The notes: generated by a model from the letters alone, not told the origin. A DNA stretch of 64,000 nt from Bilophila wadsworthia ATCC 49260 (GCF_000701705.1 NZ_JNJP01000016.1:3776-67775), one strand, 5' to 3'; numbered from the stretch's first letter, positions 8,690 through 17,187 are shown. A program made the numbers and translations.

Positions 8690-9049
8690 TCACGATTTCC
8701 CGTGATCTCCAAGGGCCTTCGGGTCCGTGTCGCCGGGCTTCTTCGAAGGTGCCGCTTCCACGGTATATTCGTCAGGGGACAGCTCATACGTGTCGGGATC
8801 GTCCCGGCGCACACGGTCGGCATTCCCCGCCCCAGCTCCGGGAATGTTGGTATAAATGATAAACCGGCTGCCGTCCTCACCGTACTGCACGTTCTTGCGG
8901 GCCCGGCGCATGGCCAGCCCAAACACGACGAACAGCACCAAAAACACAAAAAAGGCGACGACGATCCCCACGGTGGCAAGCAGGAACACAAGCCCCGCCA
9001 CCACCACGGACGTAGCGCCGGCGATGATCCATCTCAAAAAATCAGGCAT
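8690..9049 (-). CDS. Small membrane protein, unknown function
   Basis: A 119-aa protein read from ATG 9049. The first 50 residues are almost wholly hydrophobic (LRWIIAGATSVVVAGLVFLL and following), enough for one long or two short membrane segments, followed by a basic stretch (RRARKN) and a polar acidic tail of about 65 residues rich in Asp, Glu and Pro. The positive-inside rule places the tail in the cytoplasm. The ribosome site is poor. It is probably transcribed with nagZ, which lies 54 bases downstream, and is divergent from the carbonic anhydrase gene. No family recognised. Confidence 0.65.
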   Translation of the reverse strand: MPDFLRWIIAGATSVVVAGLVFLLATVGIVVAFFVFLVLFVVFGLAMRRARKNVQYGEDGSRFIIYTNIPGAGAGNADRVRRDDPDTYELSPDEYTVEAAPSKKPGDTDPKALGDHGKS

Positions 9050-9160
9050 GGGAGAATACTCCAATCGGTTGCGTTGACTCCTCTGTTTTAGGGAGATAAA
9101 GCCTCCACCACGAAATGACAAGCCCGCCTTCCGATCCTCTTTGCCGCAAAGGACCCTCAA

Positions 9161-9835
9161 ATGGTATCGCACGACCTGCTCAAACGCTTTTCCGCCGGAT
9201 TCCAGCGCTTCCAAAAGACATGGTATTGTCCTGAAAACAATATTTATGAAGACCTCCGCGTCGGCCAGCATCCCTACGCCCTCGTCATCGCCTGCAGCGA
9301 CTCCCGGGTTGACCCTGTCCTGCTCCTTGACGCGACGCCCGGCGATCTGTTCGTCATCCGGAACGTCGCCAACCTTGTCCCTCCCTACGAACCGGACTCC
9401 CATCACCACGGCGTCAGCGCCGCGCTGGAATACGCGGTCCGCCACCTGCACATCGGCCACATCATGGTCATGGGGCACGCGAAATGCGGCGGCTTTACCA
9501 GCCTGCTTGAAGCTTCGCACAGCGACGACGAATTCCTCAACATCTGGATGAACCTCGCCTGCCGCGCCAAGGCCGAGGTGGACAGCTCCCTGCCCGGGGC
9601 CGATCCTGACGAACGGCAACGGGCCTGCGAAATGTGGGGCGTGCGTTTCTCGCTGGACAACCTCATGGGGTATCCGTGGATCAAGAGCGCCGTCGATGGG
9701 GGCGAGCTGCTCCTGCACGGCCTGTACTTCGATATGGGCTCAGGCGAACTGCTCTACTTCGACGCGGAAAGCGAAACCTATGTGCCGATGGTCAATGCCT
9801 GCGCTTCCGGCACCTCATCTGTGAAGAGGCGGTAG
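9161..9835 (+). CDS. Beta-class carbonic anhydrase
   Basis: A 224-aa enzyme interconverting CO2 and bicarbonate. The zinc ligands and catalytic dyad of the beta class are present: C45, D47 and R49 in CSDSR, and H106 and C109 in HAKCGG. GHI(M)VMGH and the following GG complete the signature. There is no signal peptide, so it is cytoplasmic. It is a single gene followed by a repeat element, with the 119-aa membrane-protein gene divergent. The residues named argue strongly for activity; the physiological role (bicarbonate supply for carboxylations or pH control) is inferred from the family. Confidence 0.95.
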   Translation: MVSHDLLKRFSAGFQRFQKTWYCPENNIYEDLRVGQHPYALVIACSDSRVDPVLLLDATPGDLFVIRNVANLVPPYEPDSHHHGVSAALEYAVRHLHIGHIMVMGHAKCGGFTSLLEASHSDDEFLNIWMNLACRAKAEVDSSLPGADPDERQRACEMWGVRFSLDNLMGYPWIKSAVDGGELLLHGLYFDMGSGELLYFDAESETYVPMVNACASGTSSVKRR

Positions 9836-9945
9836 AAGATTGGAAATTGGGGAAGGAAGATGGGCTCTTCCTGAATGAGAAGCCCTCTCCTTTTCCAAAC
9901 CTGCCAACGGAACCCATCCCTCTCCCACCGGAGGCTTTTTCCTTT
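9836..9945. repeat. Intergenic hairpin element, copy a
   Basis: Starts at the stop codon of the carbonic anhydrase gene. An imperfect long inverted repeat (about 9849-9868 against 9879-9897) is followed by CCAAACCTGCCAACGG, a tail shared with copies f and g. It belongs to the dispersed family described in the findings. Confidence 0.6.
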
Positions 9946-10054
9946 ATCGAATCCCTGCCCCCGGTTCCGGGGAACGCCGTAACCCGTCACCGCGATATTA
10001 TGAGGCGCGAGGTGTGGTGCCGAGGTACGCACGGGCGGGCCCGATAAAAAATAG

Positions 10055-10069
10055 TTACATCTCATGTAA
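10055..10069. promoter_or_regulatory. Palindromic operator-like site before the DUF305 gene
   Basis: TTACAT (10055-10060) and ATGTAA (10064-10069) form a perfect 6-bp inverted repeat with a CTC spacer, directly after an AT-rich stretch (ATAAAAAATAG) in an otherwise GC-rich region. Its size and position suit binding by a dimeric regulator. Confidence 0.5.
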
Positions 10070-10089
10070 GGTTGCCGGTATGCTCCGGA

Positions 10090-10129
10090 CGGGCCCCCAT
10101 TGTGGGGGCCCGCCACGGCGTTCCGTGGC
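10090..10129 (+). promoter_or_regulatory. Two abutting perfect hairpins in the DUF305 leader
   Basis: Hairpin 1 pairs CGGGCCCCCA (10090-10099) with TGGGGGCCCG (10103-10112). Hairpin 2 pairs GCCACGG (10112-10118) with CCGTGGC (10123-10129). They meet end to end and finish 27 bases before the start codon. There is no T-tract, so a terminator is unlikely; mRNA stabilisation or translational control is possible. Confidence 0.5.
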
Positions 10130-10155
10130 TCACGTCCTATCTGGGAGAAAAAACT

Positions 10156-10701
10156 ATGCGTACCGCCTCGTTGACTGTCCTTGCGCTCGTTGCGGCGTTT
10201 TTGTTTTCCGTCCTGCCCGCTCAGGCCGCTATGGATCACGGCTCCGGCGCCGCCCACTATTCGGATCGCGCCTTCCTTTCCGGCATGATCGCGCACCATG
10301 AGGGCGCGGTGGATATGGCCAAAGTCTTCCTTGCAACCCCAAAGAAAGATCAAGATCCTCAGGTTACGGCATGGGCCGACGACGTGATCAAGGTGCAGGA
10401 AAAAGAAATCGCCGAAATGAAGGAGCTGCTGAAGCCTCTCGGCGGCATCGAAGAATCGGCCTACGCGCCCATGAAGAAGGCCATGCAGCACATGCTCGAA
10501 GAGGGCAAGAATCTGGGCGCGAACATGCGTTTTGTGGAGCTCATGCTGCCGCACCACGCGATGGCGCTGGAAATGTCCGTCCCCGCCCTCCTCGGCTCCA
10601 ACAATCCTCAGATCCTCAACCTCGCTGAGAACATCATTATCAGCCAGGCCAAGGAAATGCGCCAATTCAAGGCGTGGATAGCCGAACATCACAAGAAGTA
10701 G
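10156..10701 (+). CDS. Exported DUF305 protein (ferritin-like helical, His-rich motifs)
   Basis: A 181-aa protein starting at 10156 behind GGGAGAAA. Residues 1-25 form a signal peptide ending in AQAA. The mature part has the paired DUF305 signatures: a first MIAHHEGAVDMA (H47, H48) and a second MLPHHAMALEMS, separated by a Met- and Lys-rich helix. DUF305 proteins are periplasmic helical-bundle proteins often found near copper or other metal-handling genes; the His/Met motifs suggest metal binding but no function is established. Here it stands alone behind a structured leader (10055-10129), with an EamA transporter gene 199 bases downstream. Confidence 0.85.
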   Translation: MRTASLTVLALVAAFLFSVLPAQAAMDHGSGAAHYSDRAFLSGMIAHHEGAVDMAKVFLATPKKDQDPQVTAWADDVIKVQEKEIAEMKELLKPLGGIEESAYAPMKKAMQHMLEEGKNLGANMRFVELMLPHHAMALEMSVPALLGSNNPQILNLAENIIISQAKEMRQFKAWIAEHHKK

Positions 10702-10702
10702 T

Positions 10703-10733
10703 TTCGTATACGAATATTTATTTCGAAAACGAA
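10703..10733. promoter_or_regulatory. Two tandem TTCG-N4-CGAA operator-like sites before the EamA transporter gene
   Basis: TTCGTATACGAA (10703-10714) is a perfect 12-bp palindrome. TTCGAAAACGAA (10722-10733) repeats the same half-sites, with centres 19 bp apart (nearly two helical turns). Both lie in an AT-rich stretch immediately after the DUF305 stop codon and upstream of the EamA leader. Confidence 0.55.
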
Positions 10734-10806
10734 TCTTTTCCATTCCCCTCCAACAAAAAAATCGACACGAAAACGTCACAACACAACCCATTTTGATCTC
10801 AGCATA

Positions 10807-10886
10807 AAGACGCTTGCATACCGGTCAGCAAAAGAAAAGGATCGGTGTACAAGCGTCTTTTTTCGCGCTAGCTTCCCGCGAAAAAA
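10807..10886 (+). promoter_or_regulatory. Attenuator-like leader of the EamA transporter gene
   Basis: AAGACGCTTG (10807-10816) pairs with CAAGCGTCTT (10850-10859), and T-bases follow, giving a terminator-type hairpin with a further partly paired inner stem. The T-run continues as TTTTTTCGCG (10858-10867), which is the perfect complement of CGCGAAAAAA (10877-10886), just before the GGGGGG ribosome site. The terminator's U-tract can therefore be captured by a second stem. Confidence 0.5.
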
Positions 10887-10899
10887 ATGGGGGGGCTTC

Positions 10900-11733
10900 A
10901 TGTCTTTCGAAATCATTCTTCTCATACTGCTTGCCGCTTTGCTCCATGCTTCATGGAATGCCGTCATCAAGGGCGGCTCCAACAAGCTCTATGAAACGGG
11001 GCTCAACTGCTTCGGCGGAGGCGTCGGCGTTTTGTTCATCGTCCCTTTCCTCCCCTTTCCGGCGCTGGAAAGCCTCAAGTTCCTGGCCGGCTCCTGCACC
11101 GTCCATATCGCTTACTACCTCTGTATCGCCGTAGCCTACCGCAATGTGGACATGTCGTTCGCCTATACCATCATGCGCGGCACGGCCCCGCTCCTGACGT
11201 CCGTTTTCATGCTCCTTTCCGGCCATGAAATGCCGCTTGCCGGGTGGCTCGGCATCCTGTGCCTGTGCGCCGGCGTCCTTACCCTGACCCGCGACAACAT
11301 TAAGAACGGCAAGTTCAACATCAACGGCGCGCTGGCCGCCGTGGGAACCGCCGTCGTGATCATGGGCTACACCCTTTTCGACGGCTACGGCGCCCGGGCC
11401 AGCGGGAATCCCATCAGCTACGTATGCTGGCTCTACGTCATCAACACTTTCCCCATCAACGTCATCCTGCTGCTGAGACAGCGCAAAACCTACATCCCCT
11501 ATTTCTGCAACCGCTGGAAACACGGCCTGTTCGGCGGCCTGTGCAGCCTCGGCTCCTACGGCGTAGCCCTTTGGGCCATGACCAAGGCCCCCATAGCGAT
11601 GGTCGCGGCCCTGCGTGAAACATCCGTCATTTTCGGTATGCTCCTCGCCGTATTTTTCCTTGGGGAAAAATTTTCCGCGGTCAAACTCCTTGCCGTCGTC
11701 CTCGTCGCTACCGGTATTTTCTTCATGCATTAA
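10900..11733 (+). CDS. EamA/DMT-superfamily transporter
   Basis: A 277-aa integral membrane protein with about ten hydrophobic segments arranged as two EamA halves, the usual DMT size. The ATG at 10900 follows a GGGGGG ribosome site. Halves: about 1-125 (starting LLILLAALLHASWNAVIKGG) and 140-277 (ending VKLLAVVLVATGIFFMH); the ALRETSVIFGMLLA stretch in the second half is typical. Substrates in this family range from amino acids to nucleotide sugars and cannot be assigned here. It is transcribed through a structured leader with two operator-like palindromes, suggesting that expression is conditional. Confidence 0.88.
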   Translation: MSFEIILLILLAALLHASWNAVIKGGSNKLYETGLNCFGGGVGVLFIVPFLPFPALESLKFLAGSCTVHIAYYLCIAVAYRNVDMSFAYTIMRGTAPLLTSVFMLLSGHEMPLAGWLGILCLCAGVLTLTRDNIKNGKFNINGALAAVGTAVVIMGYTLFDGYGARASGNPISYVCWLYVINTFPINVILLLRQRKTYIPYFCNRWKHGLFGGLCSLGSYGVALWAMTKAPIAMVAALRETSVIFGMLLAVFFLGEKFSAVKLLAVVLVATGIFFMH

Positions 11734-11794
11734 AATAAATTCTCCCCGCAGCTACATACACCCAACCGGCCTTGCCAATACTTCCACACAACGG

Positions 11795-11906
11795 GACGCC
11801 CACCGCGCAGCCTCCCCACCAATCGAAAGTCTTTGAAAGGGGAAAGGAGGGGGTCGGGGAGGGAAGGGGGAAACGTTCTGAAGAACGTTTCCCCCTTCCC
11901 TCCCCC
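11795..11906. repeat. Intergenic hairpin element, copy b (inverted orientation)
   Basis: The tail (CCTCCCCACCAATCGAAAGTC at 11811-11831) comes first, then a perfect 23-bp hairpin: 11856-11878 pairs with 11883-11905 around a TGAA loop. It lies 60-170 bases after the EamA stop codon. Confidence 0.8.
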
Positions 11907-12010
11907 GGTATTCTATCCACCTCTCCGCAAAAGGTTGACAGCAAGAGCCGAAGGCCTCACAACAACCGGATCGGTTTTGACGCCCATAACCTTAACCCCC
12001 ATAACACCCT

Positions 12011-12586
12011 ATGAGTTTCCCAGAACTGTTCGCCATTGCCGTTGCACTGGCCATGGATGCTTTCGCCGTGTCGGTCTGTGCGGGCTGCGCCCTCAAACGG
12101 GTGACGGTCGTGCATTTTTTGCGCCTTTCGCTGACGTTCGGCTTTTTCCAGTTCCTGATGCCCGTGATCGGATGGGCCCTTGGCTTGACCGTGCGCGGAT
12201 TCATCGAATCGTGGGATCACTGGATCGCCTTCGCGCTGCTGGCATGGATCGGCGGCAACATGATCCGGGGCGGCGGAGACGATTCCGAAGACGGGGAAAG
12301 CTGTTCGGTTGATCCCACCAAAGGACGCAAGCTGCTCATCCTCGCGGTGGCGACCAGTATCGACGCCCTGGCCGTGGGGCTTTCCTTCTCTCTCCTCAAC
12401 ATAAACGTATGGGGGCCGTCCACCCTGATCGGCGTGGTCTGTGCCGTCATCACGGCCCTTGGCCTGCTGGCGGGAAAAGGGCTCGCACATGCGGACATTT
12501 TTGGCCGACGCGCCGAACTTGTGGGCGGCTGCGTCCTTATCGGCATCGGCCTGAAAATCCTTTATGAGCACGGCGTACTGAGCTGA
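12011..12586 (+). CDS. mntP: MntP-type manganese efflux pump
   Basis: A 191-aa membrane protein of the MntP (YebN) family with six hydrophobic segments in two related halves. The first half carries AVALAMDAFAVSVCAG and the second AVATSIDALAVGLSFSLL; the paired Asp residues in these segments are the conserved cation-binding residues. MntP exports manganese and is usually induced by excess Mn. No Shine-Dalgarno is visible before 12011, although the start fits the family. No yybP-ykoY riboswitch was recognised upstream. A CDF transporter gene follows after 61 bases, suggesting a shared metal-efflux transcript. Confidence 0.93.
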   Translation: MSFPELFAIAVALAMDAFAVSVCAGCALKRVTVVHFLRLSLTFGFFQFLMPVIGWALGLTVRGFIESWDHWIAFALLAWIGGNMIRGGGDDSEDGESCSVDPTKGRKLLILAVATSIDALAVGLSFSLLNINVWGPSTLIGVVCAVITALGLLAGKGLAHADIFGRRAELVGGCVLIGIGLKILYEHGVLS

Positions 12587-12647
12587 CGCCCTAACGCTCT
12601 TTCCGTGAACGGCCGCAAAGGGGCGGCCATTTCCCCGGAGTGTTTTC

Positions 12648-14102
12648 ATGACTACCGAAACCACGCACCACGAAGCGCATTCCGAAAAACAACACGCGGC
12701 CCTCTCGTCTTTGTTCTGGGCGCTGTTCCTGACGCTCATCAAACTCGGAGCCGGGCTCGCCACCAACAGCCTCGGTATCCTTTCCGAGGCCCTGCACAGC
12801 AGCCTTGACCTTGTAGCCGCGGGCATCACCTTCTTCGCCGTCCGCGTCGCGGCCCGCCCCGCGGACGAAACCCATCCCTATGGCTACGGCAAGATCGAAA
12901 ACCTTTCCGCGCTGGCGGAAACGGTCCTGCTGCTCGTCACCTGCGGCTGGATCGTGCACGAAGCCGTCAACCGGCTCTTCTTCGACGCCCCCGAAATCAC
13001 CCCGTCATGGTGGGGCGTGATCATCATCCTCATTTCCCTGCTCGTGGACGTCAACCGGGCCGCCATGCTCCGCCGCGTCGCCCAAAAGCACAAAAGCCAG
13101 GCGCTGGAAGCCGACGCCCTGCATTTCACCACGGACATCTGGTCCTCCGGAGTCGTGCTCGTCGGCCTGCTTTGCGTGCAGGCCAGCGAATACCTTCCGG
13201 CGGACAGCCCCTTCCGGAGCATTTTGCATATGGCGGACGCCATCGCCGCGCTGTTCGTTTCGGGCATCGTCGTCGTTGTGGGCTTCCGGCTCTCCCGCCG
13301 GGCCGTGACCATGCTGCTTGACGGGGGCGGCAAGGAACATTCCGAGGCCCTGGAACAGGCTCTCGCCAAGCAGCTCCCCCTCTGCCGGGTGCGCCGCCTG
13401 CGCGTGCGCGAAAGCGGTGCCGACGTGTTTATGGACATCACGGTCGAAGCCCCCGCCACCCTGCGCCTCGACGCCGCACACGACGTATCCTGCGTGATTG
13501 AGGACATCGCGCACGAAATCGTACCCTCCGCCGATATTACCGTACACGTCGAACCCGCGCAGGAAGAAACGGAAAGTATGCTCCAGCTCGTCCGCACGGT
13601 TGCCGCCGCGCACAAGCTTTCCGTCCACAACCTGATCCTTTCCGAACAGAGCGGAGGGCTCCTCGTGTTTCTGCATGTGGAGGCGTCTCCGGATATGACG
13701 CTGCGCGAAGCCCACGAATACGTCGTGATGTTCGAGAAAGCCCTCGGCAAGCGCCTCAACACAACCCGCATCGAAACGCACATCGAGCCGGAAGATCGCC
13801 TCTGCGCTCCGGAAAACGCCCTGCCCTTCGACGCGGATCTCCATTATGTGCGCGCCGCCGTGGACAGCATACTCCCGGAATTTCCGATGGTGTCCAATGT
13901 GCACGACCTGCGCCTGACGCATATGGGCGGGACGCCGCTGGTCAGCTTCCACTGCATCATCGACGGCGATCTGTCCCTTGCCGCCGCCCACGATGTCGCC
14001 ACGGACATGGAACGCCGCCTCCGCACCTGCGCACCCAAGCTCGACCGCATCCTCATCCACACGGACCCGTCCGCCCTTATCGTCATGTCTGAGGAGAGAT
14101 AG
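12648..14102 (+). CDS. CDF-family metal cation exporter with three C-terminal ZT_dimer-like repeats
   Basis: A 484-aa cation diffusion facilitator, much longer than the usual 300 aa. CGGAG precedes the ATG. Residues 15-225 hold about six membrane segments; the transport site reads H50-x3-D54 (HSSLD) and H159-x3-D163 (HFTTD), the 2His-2Asp pattern associated with zinc-type CDFs rather than the Asp-rich iron/manganese type. Residues 230-484 contain three successive ZT_dimer-like units of about 75 aa, each ending in a beta-strand such as ITVHVEPA, IETHIEPE or ILIHTDP. It lies just after mntP and is closed by a strong terminator. The metal (zinc, possibly others) is inferred from the motif. Confidence 0.9.
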   Translation: MTTETTHHEAHSEKQHAALSSLFWALFLTLIKLGAGLATNSLGILSEALHSSLDLVAAGITFFAVRVAARPADETHPYGYGKIENLSALAETVLLLVTCGWIVHEAVNRLFFDAPEITPSWWGVIIILISLLVDVNRAAMLRRVAQKHKSQALEADALHFTTDIWSSGVVLVGLLCVQASEYLPADSPFRSILHMADAIAALFVSGIVVVVGFRLSRRAVTMLLDGGGKEHSEALEQALAKQLPLCRVRRLRVRESGADVFMDITVEAPATLRLDAAHDVSCVIEDIAHEIVPSADITVHVEPAQEETESMLQLVRTVAAAHKLSVHNLILSEQSGGLLVFLHVEASPDMTLREAHEYVVMFEKALGKRLNTTRIETHIEPEDRLCAPENALPFDADLHYVRAAVDSILPEFPMVSNVHDLRLTHMGGTPLVSFHCIIDGDLSLAAAHDVATDMERRLRTCAPKLDRILIHTDPSALIVMSEER

Positions 14103-14147
14103 CGGCGCTTGCCTTAACCTGTTTGGGAAAGACGAAAGACAGACGAC

Positions 14148-14182
14148 AAAAAACGGAGGACGCAGAAACGTCCTCCGTTTTT
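14148..14182 (+). terminator. Terminator after the CDF gene
   Basis: A near-perfect stem of about 14 bp (14148-14162 with 14169-14182) with A-run and T-run flanks, so it could stop transcription in either direction. Confidence 0.9.
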
Positions 14183-14204
14183 CATTCAGGAAAGCTGGGA
14201 GCAG

Positions 14205-14292
14205 GGATTCAATAAGGCCAAAGTGTTGCTGGAGGGGGTCCGGGGAGGGAGCACTTTTTCAAAACGCCCTCCTCCGCTCCTCTTGAAAAACT
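14205..14292. repeat. Intergenic hairpin element, copy c
   Basis: Between the convergent CDF and secF genes. It begins with GGATTCAATAAGGCCAAAG, a variant of the leader shared by copies j and m, then GGAGGGGGTCCGGGGAGGGA and an imperfect hairpin around a TTTTCAAAA loop (14240-14273). Confidence 0.6.
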
Positions 14293-15398
14293 TACACGAC
14301 CCCGTGTTCGCCGGGGCGCTCGTATTCCACCTTCTTGCGGGCCACCATATACTGGCGGGTATCGCCGAGCAGGAGCAGGATCGGGTTGGAGACGAAGACG
14401 GAAGAGAACGTACCGATAAACACGCCGAGGCTCATGGTCAGCGCAAAGTCGTGGATCGCACCGCCGCCAAGGATCGTCAGGCTCAGGGCGGCGATCAGGG
14501 TCGTCGCCGAGGTCATGATCGTACGGCCAAGGGTCTGGTTCACGCTCAGGTTGATGATGTCGGCCAACGGGGCGGGGTTGTCTTCCGGCTGGTTCTGGAG
14601 GTTTTCGCGGATACGGTCATACACGATGATGGTGTCGTTGAGCGAGTAGCCCACGAGCGTCATCAGCGCCGCGATGATGTTCAGGTCGATCTCTTTGCCC
14701 ATCATCGCCAACAGCCCCAAGGTGATCAGGACGTCGTGCAAAAGCCCCACGATGGCGCCGAGGGCATAATTCAACTTGAGCTTCCAAGAAATGAGCAAGG
14801 TCAGCGCCAAGGCACCGATCACCCGGTATACCATGTCCATCCCGAGGAAGCCCATGACGTACATGGCCGAACCGAGAACCGCCGCCATGAGCGCGGCGAT
14901 CATCCAGCGCTGTTCGAAGCGCCCGGAAATGTACACGGTAATCAGCAGGATGGCGAAATACATGGCCTCAAGCGCCGCATTCCGCAAATCCGCGCCGACC
15001 TTGGGTCCCACCATCTCCAGACGCTGGATGCTGGCCGGGTTGCCGGCAAAACTCTTTTCCAGCGAGGAAAGGATATTGCTGCGGATGCCTTCGCTGGTCA
15101 GGTTCGGCGTGGAAAAACGGACCAGATAATCGCGCCCGTCCTCGCCGTACTGCTGGATAGCCAGACCGGGCAGTTCCATCTCGGCCAGCGATTTTTTGAT
15201 ATCTTCGTCGGCCACCGGCTTTTCAAATTGAAGCTGGACCGCCGCGCCGCCGGCAAAGTCGACGCCATACCGCAGGCCGCCATTCATAAAAATGGTGATC
15301 AGCCCCACCAAAATAAGAAGCGCAGACAGACCGTAGGCATAATGCCGCATACCTACGAAATCTATTTTTGTCTGCTTGCTGAATATATGAAGACTCAT
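14292..15398 (-). CDS. secF: Protein translocase subunit SecF
   Basis: A 368-aa inner-membrane protein with the SecF layout: first membrane segment (about 18-38), a periplasmic domain starting RYGVDFAGGAAVQLQF, then five membrane segments. The conserved GYSLNDTIIVYDRIREN motif (near 245-262) confirms an RND-like SecDF partner. With SecD it uses the proton gradient to finish protein export through SecYEG. Gene order on the minus strand is yajC, secD, secF, and secF is last. secD ends 65 bases upstream of its start. Confidence 0.97.
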   Translation of the reverse strand: MSLHIFSKQTKIDFVGMRHYAYGLSALLILVGLITIFMNGGLRYGVDFAGGAAVQLQFEKPVADEDIKKSLAEMELPGLAIQQYGEDGRDYLVRFSTPNLTSEGIRSNILSSLEKSFAGNPASIQRLEMVGPKVGADLRNAALEAMYFAILLITVYISGRFEQRWMIAALMAAVLGSAMYVMGFLGMDMVYRVIGALALTLLISWKLKLNYALGAIVGLLHDVLITLGLLAMMGKEIDLNIIAALMTLVGYSLNDTIIVYDRIRENLQNQPEDNPAPLADIINLSVNQTLGRTIMTSATTLIAALSLTILGGGAIHDFALTMSLGVFIGTFSSVFVSNPILLLLGDTRQYMVARKKVEYERPGEHGVV

Positions 15399-15463
15399 GC
15401 CAGAACTCCTCGTATCTTAAAGCTCGAGATACATCCAACGACGGATACGCACCAGCCGGGCGG

Positions 15464-17050
15464 CTAGATGCTGAGCTTCTTCCCGTCGTTTCCACCAAGC
15501 CAGAGCCCAAACGCCGTGCGCGAGACGAAAATGGCCGTAAACATGGACGCCACGATACCGAGGCTCAAGGTTACGGCGAATCCCCGCACGGGGCCGGTGC
15601 CAAACTGATACAGGATGGCGGCGGCAATGATGGTGGTCAGGTTGGAGTCCACAATGGAAATGGTCGCGCGATCAAACCCCACGGCCACGGCCTCAAGCGG
15701 TTTCAGGCCTTGCCGTATCTCTTCGCGGATACGTTCAAAAATAAGCACGTTGGCGTCCACGGACATGCCGATGGTCAGCACGATGCCCGCAATGCCCGGC
15801 AGGGTCAGGGTCGCGCCGAAGGCGGCGAGCCCGGCCATGAGCATGGTGATCGTGAAGACCAGCATGACGTCGGCCAGCAGCCCGGCCAGCCCATAGTACA
15901 ACGGCATCACGACCATGACGGCGATGCCGCCCACCGCGGCGGCCAAAATGCCGCTCTCGATGGATTCCTTCCCGAGGGAAGGGCCGACCGTGCGTTCTTC
16001 AAGCACGGTCACGGGCGCGGGAAGCGAGCCAGCACGCAGCACGATGGCAAGGTCCTGCGCCTCGGTGGGCGTGAAACTGCCGGTGATGCTGGCCTTGCCG
16101 CCGCCGATGCGGCTCTGGATGGTGGGGGCGCTGTGCACCTTGCCGTCAAGCACGATGGCCATACGCTTATGGATGTGCTCGCCGGTGATGCGCTCGAACA
16201 TGGCCGCGCCGCGCGAGTTGAAGGAAAGCCCGACGCTCGGCTTGTTGTCGCGGTTGTCGAAGGTGGGACGGGCATCAGCCACGTCCTCGCCGGTCATGAG
16301 CGGTTCCTTGTCCAGCGCGATCATGCTTTCGGAGGTGGAACCGTCGGGACGGACCGTCACCATGGGGAACAGGGCCACACCGGGGGGCAGGATACCCTGC
16401 GGGTTCACGTCGTCGCGCACGAGGTGGAACGTCAGCTGGGCGGTTTGGCCCACAAGCTGGATGGCGCGCTTGGAATCGGTCAGGCCGGGCAACTGGATCT
16501 GAATGCGGAAATCGGCCTGCTTGCGGATATCCGGTTCGGCGACGCCGAACTGGTCGATACGGTTGCGGATGGTGCGGACAGCCTGATCAAGGGCCATTTC
16601 CTCGATCTTCGCTTTGGCGGCGGGCGTAAAGGCCGCCGTAAAACGCAGCCCTCCGCCTTCCACCTGTGTGGGCGAGTCAACGGCAAGCTGCGGAAAATCT
16701 TTGGAGAGCAGCTCCTGGAGCTCGGTCCGCTGTTCGGCTCTGGGCAGCAAAAATTCAAGGCGATTGTCCGGGGTCAGGCGCGAGCGCAGGACGGTGATCC
16801 CCTTTTCGGAAGCCTGAGCGCGCAGCTCCTGCCCGGTCAGCGAAAGGGAATTGCTTACGGCTTTGTCCACTTCCACGCCAAGGGTCAGGTGCATCCCGCC
16901 CTTCAAGTCAAGCCCGAGGCTTATCCGCGCGTCCGGCAGCAGATTGCCCAGAGACGATCCGCCGACGCCCGGCAGGCTCGGCAACACATAAACGATGCTG
17001 GCCAACAAAACCAGCAGCGAGACGACTATCCGCCAACTCAACGATTTCAT
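15464..17050 (-). CDS. secD: Protein translocase subunit SecD
   Basis: A 528-aa inner-membrane protein. An N-terminal membrane segment is followed by the P1 head starting near RISLGLDLKGGMHLTLGV, a large periplasmic region, and five C-terminal membrane segments with GMSVDANVLIFERIREEI (near 430-447), the signature paired with the equivalent segment of SecF. Length and motifs are normal. The gene sits between yajC and secF. A hairpin at 17188-17230 separates it from yajC and may reduce read-through. Confidence 0.97.
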   Translation of the reverse strand: MKSLSWRIVVSLLVLLASIVYVLPSLPGVGGSSLGNLLPDARISLGLDLKGGMHLTLGVEVDKAVSNSLSLTGQELRAQASEKGITVLRSRLTPDNRLEFLLPRAEQRTELQELLSKDFPQLAVDSPTQVEGGGLRFTAAFTPAAKAKIEEMALDQAVRTIRNRIDQFGVAEPDIRKQADFRIQIQLPGLTDSKRAIQLVGQTAQLTFHLVRDDVNPQGILPPGVALFPMVTVRPDGSTSESMIALDKEPLMTGEDVADARPTFDNRDNKPSVGLSFNSRGAAMFERITGEHIHKRMAIVLDGKVHSAPTIQSRIGGGKASITGSFTPTEAQDLAIVLRAGSLPAPVTVLEERTVGPSLGKESIESGILAAAVGGIAVMVVMPLYYGLAGLLADVMLVFTITMLMAGLAAFGATLTLPGIAGIVLTIGMSVDANVLIFERIREEIRQGLKPLEAVAVGFDRATISIVDSNLTTIIAAAILYQFGTGPVRGFAVTLSLGIVASMFTAIFVSRTAFGLWLGGNDGKKLSI

Positions 17051-17187
17051 GGTGTTCCCCTGAGAGCATCAGATTCGGCCCATCCGCCCGCCCCCCGGCC
17101 GGATCTGCACTGTCGTTATGCGTACGGCCCCTGTTTTCCCCGATGAGGCCATACGGCGCGGAACGCTCCGCGCATAAAATGAAGAAA

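Noticed and set aside
7229..9091. 620-codon plus-strand open frame opposite nagZ
   Set aside because: Overlaps a well-supported GH3 gene on the other strand and has no motif or ribosome site.
11734..12010. Possible yybP-ykoY manganese riboswitch before mntP
   Set aside because: The spacer is mostly repeat copy b, and I could not find the conserved loops of that riboswitch.
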